From positions 1 to 36,046 of IMG/VR virus record IMGVR_UViG_3300030098_001795: DNA of 36,046 nucleotides, one strand, 5' to 3'. Below are positions 16,755 to 24,427 of this stretch, one piece after another. The notes beneath the pieces were generated by a model. It was not told the origin of the DNA. It saw nothing but the letters and a program-made list of their open reading frames with translations, and did no database searches. The position numbers were made by a program, and so were the translations under genes. Origin of the DNA: a virus. The first letter of the stretch is position 1; each line of letters begins with the position of its first letter.

Positions 16755-17820
16755 TTATGCTGACTCATCGCAATCGATTTGAACGACTTTTTCTTCTTCC
16801 ATCCTGGTGCTTCCAAACTGCGCGCAGTAGTAGACCTGAGTGGAGTAAGATTTGTCGGCTCTCTCATCAATGCGTGAGGTTACGTCCTTACCGACTGCCA
16901 GCTTGATGCCATCTTGAGCCCAAGCAAAGCAGGTGCGAATGTTGCCAGCCTTGGCCAAGCGAGTTGTTACATGGAACTGAAAGCCCATGAACGTATTGAT
17001 CTCACCTTGTACCAGCGCCTTTCGTACCACTACAGTTTTCACTGCCGCTATTGCGTTTGTGGTCTGGACTATACCTTGACCGTCGCCCTTGGCGTTACGG
17101 CCCTGCCCGTCTAGTCTCTACACCTTCCCATCTCTGGGCTTGGCTCGGTATTAGCATTTTACAGCCTTCACCGAATTTGAGCAGTTTTCGTCTGACCGTT
17201 TCCGATCAGATAGGCAAAGTGTTTACCGTGTTAAAATCGCTGGATGTGACTGTGGTGCTGTTCAACAGCGCCTCAATCTGGTCTGGCCCCACAGCGATAT
17301 GCCGTGGAATTGATGGGTCAACTGAGCCCAGGTCAAGAATTTTCTTGGCCTCGATCAGCTTCGCCAGTGTTAGGTCAGCACTGCCATTAGCAATCTGATT
17401 GGCCGCAAGCATCGTTGTGCTTGTGCCACCAGCCTTGCCAGTCAGTGATGTGCCTGTTGCTGCCGCAATGATGGCATCGTCCATTGCCCGGCCCATAGCC
17501 GCCGCTGCCGCACGGGCATAGGTGCTTGTTGGGTCAATAAGCATTTGGACTTTATCTGCATCATCGATAAGGTCGGCCCACTCATACGCATCCATAGTCA
17601 CCATGCGCCGTGAGTGTGGTGTATCAACCATCGGGGTATCCTGATGGCGTGATGTACGTTTTACCGCAGCCGCTGCACCAACTTGATCGAAGAAAGCCTT
17701 TTCTCCGACTACTGATTCCTCTTCAACGCCGCCCCGTAGGATCGACCCCATCTGCTGAGAAAGCAGTGTTACGTTGGCACTAAACTGCTGGGAAAACGCG
17801 GTAGTGATTTGCGTAGACAT
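16755..17820 (-). CDS. Major capsid protein, interrupted by a group I intron
   Basis: Exon 1 is 17820-17225 and exon 2 is 17022-16755. Joined they give 864 nt, 287 residues plus stop, ending CDESA. The splice falls in the Val199 codon (GT|A) and recreates SSDFNTVKALVQGEINTF, a conserved capsid segment. Without splicing, translation stops six codons into the intron (...NTLPI) after 204 residues. The N-terminus (TTAFSQQFSANVTLLSQQMG) and body match HK97-fold capsid proteins of T7-like marine podoviruses. I chose the ATG at 17820: AGGGAG lies 8 nt upstream, whereas the ATG at 17826 is only 2 nt from it. The gene follows the scaffold and a 62-aa gene. Confidence 0.9.
17023..17224 (-). ncRNA. Group I self-splicing intron (202 nt) in the capsid gene
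   Basis: Read on the minus strand. P1 is GGU^AAA-CAC-UUUGCC, with the splice-site U paired to G. P2 is CUGAUCG-GAAA-CGGUCAG. P3 is CUGCUC with GGGCAG. P4 is UUCGGU with ACCGAG. P5 is GGC with GCU, and P6 is GCC with GGU plus a GCCC/UGGG extension. P7 is GACUA with UAGUC, lying within R (GTGTAGAGACTAGA) and S (AAGGTATAGTCC) elements close to the group I consensus. P8 is GGCCGU with ACGGUC. P9 is ACCAC with GUGGU enclosing CGC-AAUA-GCG and GCAGU-GAAA-ACUGU hairpins. The last base is G, as required. P10 forms between intron CUUU and exon AAAG. No homing endonuclease is encoded. GAAA loops in P2 and the P9 region fit the usual L2-P8 and L9-P5 contacts. Confidence 0.92.
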
Positions 17821-17914
17821 ATCCATGTCTCCCTTTGTTTGCAGTTAAATGGCTTGCTACCCGGCACTATGCCGGACAAAGGTTTTTGCATTTTACGGTT
17901 GCGACCGACCGGGG

Positions 17915-18103
17915 CTATGCAGCTTGTCCGGGTTTTTGCTTTGGTGACTTGGCCAGCTGGGCGCTAGGCTTGTCAATCGGCGCTAGGCACCATTGCAAAT
18001 TTCTTTCGGCGTGTTCTAGCGGATTATTGATCATAACCGCTGAGCCTGTCTCTAACGTCAGACGCAAGACCTCTAGCTTGAAATCTCTATCAGCTTCCGA
18101 CAT
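17915..18103 (-). CDS. Hypothetical small protein between scaffold and capsid (62 aa)
   Basis: Unrecognised. It overlaps the 3' end of the scaffold gene by 14 bp and has a good Shine-Dalgarno (AGGAG, 7 nt before ATG), so it is probably translated. The N-terminal half is helical and charged (EADRDFKLEVLRLTLETG); the C-terminus is Lys/Pro-rich (KSPKQKPGQAA). The 88 bp to the capsid gene contain a CCGGCA-CTA-TGCCGG hairpin at 17872-17886. Confidence 0.55.
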   Translation of the reverse strand: MSEADRDFKLEVLRLTLETGSAVMINNPLEHAERNLQWCLAPIDKPSAQLAKSPKQKPGQAA

Positions 18104-18929
18104 TGAGCATCTCCTGATATTTCAACCCCTCTTGCACATAAAAACCATGCTCAGGGTGCATTGAATCCCAATATGGTGTGCCTGGCGCCCGGATCTCAGC
18201 GAGCTTGGCTCTGGCATCATCAGGCGTCAGACCGCCGGATGACTTGGTGCCGGCCAGCACATCTTCACCAATCTTGCTGTTTATAAACTCACCGACGTTG
18301 ACCATCATCTTTATTATTTCTGGATGATCGCCGAGTAGCCGTCCATCAGCCATTTGAAGCTCTGTAAGACCTTCTGCGCCAAACTCTTGCATGACCGCGT
18401 TGCCGTTGCTGACACGATCTGCAAAGGCAGCGCCATATTCTTTTTTCAGTTCAATCTCTGTTGTTTCGCGCAATTGCTCGATCTGTCCCTCATCAGCCCC
18501 GATCTGTGTGCCTAGAAACTCATTGTACCCACCCAGTAGCTTTTGTGCTTGTGTTGGGGTCAATCCTATTTCATGCACAGTGTTGCGGAACCAGTTGAGC
18601 ATATCGTCATTTTGTTCAATGCCTTCTGGCATCTCATTAACCAGCTCATAGCCGTCCGGCGTATCTGGTCGGCCTAGTTTACGCCAGACCTCGCTCCAGT
18701 CTTCGTCAGTGGCGTGTTTGCCGGGTATGGCTACCTTGTCAGCACCAATCATCGATTGTGCATTGACCAGGCTTTTCGCCATCGCGCCAACGTCTGTAAA
18801 ATGTGCTAATGATTTATGATCCCGGATTTCTTCGGGAATTTGAGAGCGCCAGTCAAATTCGACCTCGCCACCAGACTGGGCTACCGTTGCATCGGCAACG
18901 ACCTCAGCTACCTGCTGTTCTTCACTCAT
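18090..18929 (-). CDS. Capsid scaffolding protein (279 aa)
   Basis: An acidic, helix-rich protein directly upstream of the capsid gene. The N-terminal section (FDWRSQIPEEIRDHKSLAHF, then a KSLVNAQSMIG helix and KVAIPG) followed by a GRPDTPDGYEL segment is a recurring pattern of T7-like and other phage scaffold/assembly proteins. A C-terminal capsid-binding helix is plausible around the last 30 residues. It overlaps its upstream neighbour by 8 bp. Confidence 0.8.
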   Translation of the reverse strand: MSEEQQVAEVVADATVAQSGGEVEFDWRSQIPEEIRDHKSLAHFTDVGAMAKSLVNAQSMIGADKVAIPGKHATDEDWSEVWRKLGRPDTPDGYELVNEMPEGIEQNDDMLNWFRNTVHEIGLTPTQAQKLLGGYNEFLGTQIGADEGQIEQLRETTEIELKKEYGAAFADRVSNGNAVMQEFGAEGLTELQMADGRLLGDHPEIIKMMVNVGEFINSKIGEDVLAGTKSSGGLTPDDARAKLAEIRAPGTPYWDSMHPEHGFYVQEGLKYQEMLNVGS

Positions 18930-19146
18930 TTGATATCATATCCTCTAATTGTTTGCGGTCACGCAGCATTGACCTGATAAAAAGCAAAACCGTGCGCTGC
19001 CCCTCACGGTAGGCTGTTTCACAAGGATCAGCCGAAAATGTTGTCGAATGTTCACAAAATCTCACACCCAGATCGTCCAGGATGCGTTGCCCGTCCTCAC
19101 TTGTGAACACAGTCTTATAAAGCTGTATCGTATCTTCCGGCGTCAT
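18922..19146 (-). CDS. Bbp19-like small protein (74 aa)
   Basis: Resembles the Bbp19 family of small phage proteins found between portal and scaffold: an N-terminal helix (YKTVFTSEDGQRILDDLGVR), a short linker with STTFSADPCETAYREGQR, then a helix (TVLLFIRSMLRD). The function of the family is not established. Overlaps the portal stop by 4 bp (ATGA). Confidence 0.7.
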   Translation of the reverse strand: MTPEDTIQLYKTVFTSEDGQRILDDLGVRFCEHSTTFSADPCETAYREGQRTVLLFIRSMLRDRKQLEDMISNE

Positions 19147-20768
19147 TCAGCTGCCTCGGACGCCTCACCCGCATCAATGGCTCTGACCATAGGTGCGGCG
19201 TTGCCAGCAGCCTCAGCGGTTTGCATCAACTGTTGCTGTTCTGCCATAGCGGCCTGTTGCTGGGCGCGTTGCGCGCGTAACACCGCAACCTCTTGATCGC
19301 CTCTTACTGCCGTAGCCGGCACTGACAGGATTTTGATCAGGTGGCGTGATATGCCGTCTGAATCCACATAATCCATGATTGACGGATCAAGCTGCGATAG
19401 CGGCGTCATTAGCTCTAGCAATCTGGTCATGGACTGTATATCGCCCTGACGCTGCGCCTTGGCCAATGGGCTTACATAAATGATTTCTATGTTTGACCCG
19501 CTCATAAACTCCGGTGCCGGGGCAAATGCCTTTTGCCGTGACAGGATGCTATACACTCTGGTGATTAGTGGTTGCAATAGCTCCTGACTCAATCTGCCGG
19601 TAAGCGGCCCTAGCAGTCTCATTTTTTCTTCGGTGCGTTGTATGACTTCGGTTGCCGTCATTTGCGGCCCTTGGCCCAAGATCAACTGATCTACATAGAA
19701 AGCTGCACGGATTGCGCCTCGGCGTTGCTCTTCCATGTTGAGCCCTAGCGGGTTGTTTGCCCCTATATTTAGTGGTTCGATCCGGTCGCGTGTACCAGAT
19801 CTATAAAAGTTTAGACCGCCCGGCACTGTTCTGACCGGCAGCATGAAGCCGTCATCTGGCACCAATAGCGGCGGGTCAACCTGTTTTTGTGCTGCCCTAA
19901 TTGTCACTTCGGACATTCGGTTCAGCATTTTGATATCTGCCAGTGCCGTCATTGATGGCGACCGGCCATAGCCAAGCTCGAACGAGCTTTTGCTAAAACG
20001 CGGCGCCATGTATGGAAACTCATCAAAGCCTGATTCGGATAATACTATCTTTTGATCGGGCTCAATATAGATTGACGCAAACGGCTTGTTCTCAGCTGTG
20101 ACCTTGGTGACATCACGCTCATCACGGCTATAGACCGCGTGAAGCAATGTGATTTCATCATATGGATTATTCTGCGCGCGTTGCAGTATTTTACTATTGA
20201 ATTTTTCTTCACCGAATCGGTTCATGGCGGCTCTGGCCGGCATTTTAAATTTACGATAGACTGTATCGACCCGGCCCTTATCATCCTCGGACAGAAAACA
20301 TTCTTTGATATGCCGGGTGCTGAATCTGATCTGTTGCTCATCGTCTTTATCGACAAACATCACAGCAGTGCCAAATGTCACCAGATCAAGATATAGCTCG
20401 GCGATTTGTTCTTGAAAGTTAGAGCGATTGAACGCCTGGTACATAACGTCCTCAACGCCTTGCAACCATTCTTTGGCTTCATCGTCGCCGTTTAGATCAT
20501 CATCATTGTATCTGAGCCCGAACCAGCTGGTGCTGCCATTAGTCAGCATACCGTGCAAAGAAGCCGCTAACAGCTCGGCTGCAAGTATCGCGGTGCCATC
20601 AAACACCAGCTCTGAGCGTTTATCGCCGGGTGAGCGGTTTTTTGTGACATCTGCCTTGCGAGGCACTACAAAGTCAGCGATTTCCTGCCAGTGGCTTTCC
20701 CACGTCTGGCGTTGTGTTTCCAGGCTGTGGAAGCGCTTCATCAGGATTTGTGCGATTTCATCAGCCAT
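19143..20768 (-). CDS. Portal / head-to-tail connector protein (541 aa)
   Basis: Dodecameric DNA gate at the capsid vertex. The N-terminus (LMKRFHSLETQRQTWESHWQ, EIADFVVPRK) and AAELLAASLHGMLTNGSTSWF are signature stretches of podovirus head-tail connectors; downstream are AYGRSP-like (ELGYGRSPSMTALADIKMLN) and GQGPQMTATEVIQRTEEKM segments. The Gln/Ala-rich C-terminus (QRAQQQAAMAEQQQLMQT) fits the helical barrel. The length is normal. It abuts the 98-aa gene upstream. Confidence 0.92.
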   Translation of the reverse strand: MADEIAQILMKRFHSLETQRQTWESHWQEIADFVVPRKADVTKNRSPGDKRSELVFDGTAILAAELLAASLHGMLTNGSTSWFGLRYNDDDLNGDDEAKEWLQGVEDVMYQAFNRSNFQEQIAELYLDLVTFGTAVMFVDKDDEQQIRFSTRHIKECFLSEDDKGRVDTVYRKFKMPARAAMNRFGEEKFNSKILQRAQNNPYDEITLLHAVYSRDERDVTKVTAENKPFASIYIEPDQKIVLSESGFDEFPYMAPRFSKSSFELGYGRSPSMTALADIKMLNRMSEVTIRAAQKQVDPPLLVPDDGFMLPVRTVPGGLNFYRSGTRDRIEPLNIGANNPLGLNMEEQRRGAIRAAFYVDQLILGQGPQMTATEVIQRTEEKMRLLGPLTGRLSQELLQPLITRVYSILSRQKAFAPAPEFMSGSNIEIIYVSPLAKAQRQGDIQSMTRLLELMTPLSQLDPSIMDYVDSDGISRHLIKILSVPATAVRGDQEVAVLRAQRAQQQAAMAEQQQLMQTAEAAGNAAPMVRAIDAGEASEAAE

Positions 20769-21065
20769 TTAGCCACCTAGTAAAGTTTTTTGCTGAGTGG
20801 GGGCATCGCCCATCACACCAGTCGTGCTGGTCATAATGGTGCCTGATTTCTTCTTTTTCTTTTTCTTTGGCGCACCCTCACCCTGTTCGCCGGCATAGAT
20901 GACCTCATCCGGGTTATCAGGCTCTGCTGCATCTACCGGCTCATTTACCGGCTGTTGGCCACGCATCATGGCTTCTTGTTCTTTTTTTGATGGTGTCACG
21001 CCCAGAGCTTTGAGCGGCTCACCGACCACTTTTTTTACAATTTTCTTAAATGTACCGCCCATCAT
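20769..21065 (-). CDS. Small protein with poly-Lys tract and KTLLGG tail (98 aa)
   Basis: Unknown function. The N-terminus is a basic amphipathic helix (FKKIVKKVVGEPLKALG). A run of seven lysines lies near residue 70, and the protein ends QQKTLLGG. The neighbouring 74-aa protein ends EYKSLLGGK, so the two share a C-terminal motif. Two ATGs are adjacent (21065 and 21062); GGAGG lies 3 nt before the first and 6 nt before the second, so the second may be the real start. It sits between terminase and portal and may be a head-completion or packaging accessory protein (inference). Confidence 0.6.
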   Translation of the reverse strand: MMGGTFKKIVKKVVGEPLKALGVTPSKKEQEAMMRGQQPVNEPVDAAEPDNPDEVIYAGEQGEGAPKKKKKKKSGTIMTSTTGVMGDAPTQQKTLLGG

Positions 21066-21286
21066 TTGCCTCCAAGCAGTGATTTATATTCGACTGGCGC
21101 CTCAGTGGTTACACCTTGCGGCCCTGTCTTCTGGCTAGTCTTCATTGTCGCCTTGCCTTTTTGCTTTTTCTTGGTCTTTTCAGTTTCGCCGCTAGGCGCC
21201 TTGACCACCGGATCAGGTGTGGGCGGCGGTGGCGGTGGTGGGGGTGGTGGCGGCGGTATATTTACTTTTGGCTGTAAAAAACTCAT
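21062..21286 (-). CDS. Small protein with 12-proline run (74 aa)
   Basis: Begins at an ATG overlapping the terL stop (ATGA), with AGGAG 7 nt upstream; a longer frame reaching to 21346 lies inside terL and is unlikely. After MSFLQPKVNI come 12 consecutive prolines encoded by mixed CCN codons, then a Lys-rich linker (TEKTKKKQKGKATMKTSQK) and a C-terminal EYKSLLGGK. The function is unknown. Such a proline run should stall ribosomes unless EF-P relieves it. Confidence 0.6.
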   Translation of the reverse strand: MSFLQPKVNIPPPPPPPPPPPPTPDPVVKAPSGETEKTKKKQKGKATMKTSQKTGPQGVTTEAPVEYKSLLGGK

Positions 21287-22563
21287 GCGACCACTCCTAG
21301 CGGGTTGTACGCGTTGTCTGCGATTTTTTGGGGCGCCCTCTGCCACGTTTGGGTTTCTTTGATACCGACGGCGAGGTAACGGAAGGCGTCTGCCGCGTGG
21401 CTTGACCAGTCGTGGACGGGCGTGGATCTAAAACTTCTAAGGCGCTCATTATAAGCCCGGTGATAGTGTCTAAGAGCTTCCAGACCTGGGCCGCAGTTTG
21501 TTTTATCAAACCAGCAACGGGGGATAAGCATTTGTGCAGCATGGATACCGTCCTCTAGTGGTAGTTTTGGCACGACCCGAAAGTTAATACCTAGATCCCA
21601 GGCGACCTCTCGCCGGCTTTTACCGGAGCCCAGCTCTCTTACCTCAATGTCGTGCGGCGCATTGTGTGTGCCGTAAAGGTAGTCTTTTTCTTGTAGCATC
21701 CGGGCATAGTGCGGTAAGCCCTCGCCCCGGTTCTCATAAAAATCTATAACGTGAACAGCCCGTCCAACATTCTGCGTAAACCAAACACAAGTGCTATCGC
21801 CAACACCCAGATCCCACCAAGTATCCACCTTACAGGTTGGATCATAGGGAACTGACGATATGCGGCCTGTTTCCTGAGCCGCTTGCAACTCTTTTCCAAA
21901 AACAGCCCCCGGCACATTGGCCACCCAGCTGCACTCAAACTCCTGCTGGAACTGATCCTCAGACATCATCGACCGGGCAGCGTCCAGCTCCTCATCATCC
22001 AATATGCCAGTCTCACTAGCCTTATGGATCGCCGTGTACCAATCGTCCTGCCCCTCAGCCGCCGTATAAAGCTCATAGAAGGCGTTGTGGCCCCTCGGTG
22101 TACCAATGAACAGAGCCTTGCCCTTACGGTCGCTCAGCGCCGGTCTAATGACCTCTGGAAACAAACTTTCCGGCATATCTGCCATTTCATCTAGGCAAGC
22201 CATGTCCAAATAGATACCGCGTAAGCTATCCGGGTTCTCAGCCCCCAGCAGCTGTATCCTGGCACCGTTCGGCAAATCACACCGTAGCTCAGTCTCGTGA
22301 AACCTAACCATAGGTATCTTGCCGGCGAACTGTTTTAAATAATCCCAGGCCACCGCCTTAGCTTGCCGGTAGGTGGGCGCTATGTATGCACAGCGCGGGT
22401 TGGTATTCGGATTTAGCACCGCCTCTCTAAGCAGATGATTTATCGCCATGACAGTCTTGCCAGCACGTCGATGCAGTACGACAACGCCCCATCGCTTCTG
22501 GCTAAGCTCGTCATGGAGCTGAGCTTGCAGCGGTCGTGGTGTATATGGAATTTCGATGTTCAT
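21283..22563 (-). CDS. terL: Terminase large subunit (426 aa)
   Basis: ATP-driven packaging motor and nuclease. A Walker A-type motif HRRAGKT lies at residues 31-37, a Walker B segment (MACLDE) at 121-126 and a coupling-motif GTPRG at 154-158. The RNase H-like nuclease begins with WWDLGVGDST (Asp251), followed by VIDFYEN (Asp274) and a late Asp in HDWSSHAADAFRYL. The length is typical. A 273-bp leader separates it from terS. Confidence 0.93.
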   Translation of the reverse strand: MNIEIPYTPRPLQAQLHDELSQKRWGVVVLHRRAGKTVMAINHLLREAVLNPNTNPRCAYIAPTYRQAKAVAWDYLKQFAGKIPMVRFHETELRCDLPNGARIQLLGAENPDSLRGIYLDMACLDEMADMPESLFPEVIRPALSDRKGKALFIGTPRGHNAFYELYTAAEGQDDWYTAIHKASETGILDDEELDAARSMMSEDQFQQEFECSWVANVPGAVFGKELQAAQETGRISSVPYDPTCKVDTWWDLGVGDSTCVWFTQNVGRAVHVIDFYENRGEGLPHYARMLQEKDYLYGTHNAPHDIEVRELGSGKSRREVAWDLGINFRVVPKLPLEDGIHAAQMLIPRCWFDKTNCGPGLEALRHYHRAYNERLRSFRSTPVHDWSSHAADAFRYLAVGIKETQTWQRAPQKIADNAYNPLGVVA

Positions 22564-22836
22564 GTCAGAGACAGGCTCATGTCAGGATATTATACGCTAT
22601 AGAGTCGGCGGGTTAGTCGCGGGGTGGTAGGGGGTGCCGTTTTGCAAATCCTGGTACAGAATCCTGTCCTGTACACGACATTTGACTACCAATAATCTGC
22701 CCAGAAAGACTAAGCCCTTGTTTTCGTTGAATACACAATGTCGCATAACATCTATTATGGAAAAATTAAAGCTTGGGGGTCGATGTCTGCCAGCCTCGTG
22801 CGCGCGAACACTGACACGCCCAGCCTTTTGTATATA
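22564..22836 (-). promoter_or_regulatory. terS-terL intergenic region, possible late promoter
   Basis: The longest non-coding stretch inside the late operon. On the minus strand it has a TATAAT box (22594-22589), 25 bp before the terL ATG, but no good -35 at 17 bp. It also has an inverted repeat GTACAG-N9-CTGTAC (22654-22674) with CAGGATT directly repeated nearby, and the 15-nt C-rich element CACCCCCTACCACCC (22636-22622) that recurs before the gp11-like gene. I see no open frame and no RNA gene. A promoter or operator is inferred, not proven. Confidence 0.4.
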
Positions 22837-23250
22837 TCAATTCACAGCCACAACTTCAGCATTGCCCCACGTCAAAGTCACAGTCCCGCTTTGCTGTTGC
22901 TTGTCATCCGCTTTGTCTCTGATGCCCAGTGGTTGCATCTGCCTGATGTGTTTGTCCTTGTGGTCAGCCTCTAACCTACGGCGTTGTACCTCAGCCATAG
23001 CCAGCTTGGGATCGTCCGGCAATGGTGCTTCGACCAAGTCAATGATCTGGTCACGCATTACCTCACACTGTAGCGCTCTGGCCGTCCTGTAAGCCGTGTA
23101 GGCGTCCTCGTCCTCTTGTACATGGCGAAGCACCGTACGCCAGCTGGGCAAGCTGTCATCGTCATTACAGATGCGTGTAAGGCTAACCCCGTCAGCTATG
23201 CGCTCACAGATCGTTGTCATCTGGGCTTTTGTAATTCTGCGTTTTGCCAT
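22837..23250 (-). CDS. terS: Terminase small subunit (137 aa)
   Basis: DNA-recognition subunit of the packaging machine. An N-terminal helix-turn-helix-like region (ICERIADGVSLTRICNDDDS, then LPSWRTVLRHV) is followed by a helical region (YRTARALQCEVMRDQIIDLV), the usual pattern in small terminases of this type. I take the ATG at 23250; an in-frame TTG at 23253 is less likely. It lies upstream of terL, as is normal, but with an unusually long gap. Confidence 0.8.
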   Translation of the reverse strand: MAKRRITKAQMTTICERIADGVSLTRICNDDDSLPSWRTVLRHVQEDEDAYTAYRTARALQCEVMRDQIIDLVEAPLPDDPKLAMAEVQRRRLEADHKDKHIRQMQPLGIRDKADDKQQQSGTVTLTWGNAEVVAVN

Positions 23251-23270
23251 CAATCATCCAAAGAAACTGA

Positions 23271-23296
23271 CCCGGCTACGGCATGATGTAGCCAGG
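23271..23296 (-). other. Leader hairpin upstream of terS
   Basis: A 9-bp stem with one G-U pair (CCTGGCTAC with GTAGCCGGG on the minus strand, 8-nt loop) placed about 20 bp before the terS start. No T-run follows. A TTGACC box lies farther upstream (23386-23391) without a convincing -10. A leader structure or protein-binding site is possible. Confidence 0.4.
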
Positions 23297-23380
23297 CCAG
23301 CTTTGTAAGGTTCTCTATTGTGGGAGGAATGACGCAATATCTTGTGCATCATAATTGAATCTGTACCAATTTTAGTGCAT

Positions 23381-23767
23381 TTAGGTCAAGCGATAATATA
23401 AATTTACCAAAATATCTTTATATCTGCGTTTTACTATCCTTGGATCGTTGAGCTGCAATATCCTGGCTAGCTTCGTCCAGGCCGGGCCACGATCACGAAA
23501 AGCAGCGCTGTGAGCCACAGCCCAGACCAATCTACGATCATCGTCATTGAGCTTGGTAACAGCAATCTGCAGCGCCTTGTCATATCTTGTGATTTGATCA
23601 GGCGTAGCTTTTAGCTTGGGCGCTTCAAAAGCATTGTAGCCATAGGCTTGCCAATCTGTGACATAATCAGGCCAAGCACACATCTTTTGCCTGCGTAGGG
23701 CCGGTGGCAGCTTTCGTTCTGTCTCAGCTGCTTCCATAAACAGATCATTGATCTCAACGACGTTCAT
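23381..23767 (-). CDS. DUF6362-like phage protein (128 aa)
   Basis: Resembles a small phage family I recall as DUF6362: an N-terminal ETERKLPPALRRQKMCAWPD segment, a middle helix (TPDQITRYDKALQIAV), DDRRLVWAVAHSA, and a helix-turn-helix-like C-terminus (AWTKLARILQLNDPRIVKRR followed by YKDILVNLYYRL). Position upstream of terS suggests a DNA-binding or regulatory role; this is inference. It overlaps its upstream neighbour by 14 bp. Confidence 0.6.
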   Translation of the reverse strand: MNVVEINDLFMEAAETERKLPPALRRQKMCAWPDYVTDWQAYGYNAFEAPKLKATPDQITRYDKALQIAVTKLNDDDRRLVWAVAHSAAFRDRGPAWTKLARILQLNDPRIVKRRYKDILVNLYYRLT

Positions 23768-24074
23768 TGAGTTCGTCCAGCTTTGCGTTGAGCCAATCCT
23801 GCCGATCCAGTGGATTCATGGCACTCACAGCGTTCTGCAATTCTCTGTAACGATCCACGCCAAGCATAGGACGCAATCGCTTGAACACCCGGCGCTGTAA
23901 TTCATCGAGCGGCGCTATCTTAGATCTAGCTATAGCTGAGACATACTGAGCATTGCTATGCTTAGTTATGTTATTAATAAGTTTATTTATGGTTGGATTT
24001 TCTGAGATATTCTTAGACTGTCTTAGATTAGTCTTAGATACGCCGGCTGCGCCGATTTTATTTTCCTTTTTCAT
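23754..24074 (-). CDS. Hypothetical basic helical protein (106 aa)
   Basis: Not recognised. The N-terminal third is Lys/Asn/Ser-rich and probably disordered; the rest is helical (RRVFKRLRPMLGVDRYRELQ, then NAVSAMNPLDRQDWLNAKLD). It overlaps the next gene by 14 bp and follows its upstream neighbour after a 50-bp gap, fitting the leftward operon. Confidence 0.5.
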   Translation of the reverse strand: MKKENKIGAAGVSKTNLRQSKNISENPTINKLINNITKHSNAQYVSAIARSKIAPLDELQRRVFKRLRPMLGVDRYRELQNAVSAMNPLDRQDWLNAKLDELNERR

Positions 24075-24124
24075 ATCCTGTCAAGCCCCTTTCTGCCTGT
24101 TTCACAGCTTCACGCCAACATTTA

Positions 24125-24427
24125 TCATTGGCGCATACCAGCTTGCCGCTTCCCAATATCACCCAAGTTCCCATCATTTGCTCGTGATACGCCCGGCAGA
24201 TACAGCACCTCTGCGGCCAATGTGTCTGATCCAATGTCCATCTCCATAATCTGACGTGCCATTTGATCTAGCACATAACCTTCTGTAAGCACCCCGTGAC
24301 CGCCATACTGCGTTTTCGCCCAAGGCTCGATACCCCAGGCTTCAGCAATCATAAACAAACCCATACCATCCAGCACCGAGCGCCGGTAATCAGCCCGTGC
24401 CAGTTGCATTGCTTCATTGTGTGTCAT
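24125..24427 (-). CDS. Hypothetical protein (100 aa)
   Basis: Unrecognised. I place the start at 24427, where ATG overlaps the stop of the PAPS-like remnant (ATGA); a frame extension to 24457 exists but has less support. The protein is mixed (EAMQLARADYRRSVLDGMGL, then FMIAEAWGIEPW and QMARQIMEMDIGSDTLAAEV). Confidence 0.5.
   Translation of the reverse strand: MTHNEAMQLARADYRRSVLDGMGLFMIAEAWGIEPWAKTQYGGHGVLTEGYVLDQMARQIMEMDIGSDTLAAEVLYLPGVSRANDGNLGDIGKRQAGMRQ

Noticed and set aside
16755-17826. Capsid gene broken by a frameshift or sequencing error
   Set aside because: The interruption is 202 bp of non-coding sequence with a complete group I core, and removing it at the predicted splice sites restores the frame exactly; a simple base error cannot explain this.
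21283-21346. Longer start for the proline-run protein at 21346
   Set aside because: It would overlap terL by 64 bp with no ribosome site; the ATG at 21286 has AGGAG and an ATGA junction.
23254-23380. A 31-codon minus-strand frame upstream of terS
   Set aside because: No ribosome site and no recognisable pattern; it contains the leader hairpin, which is the better explanation.
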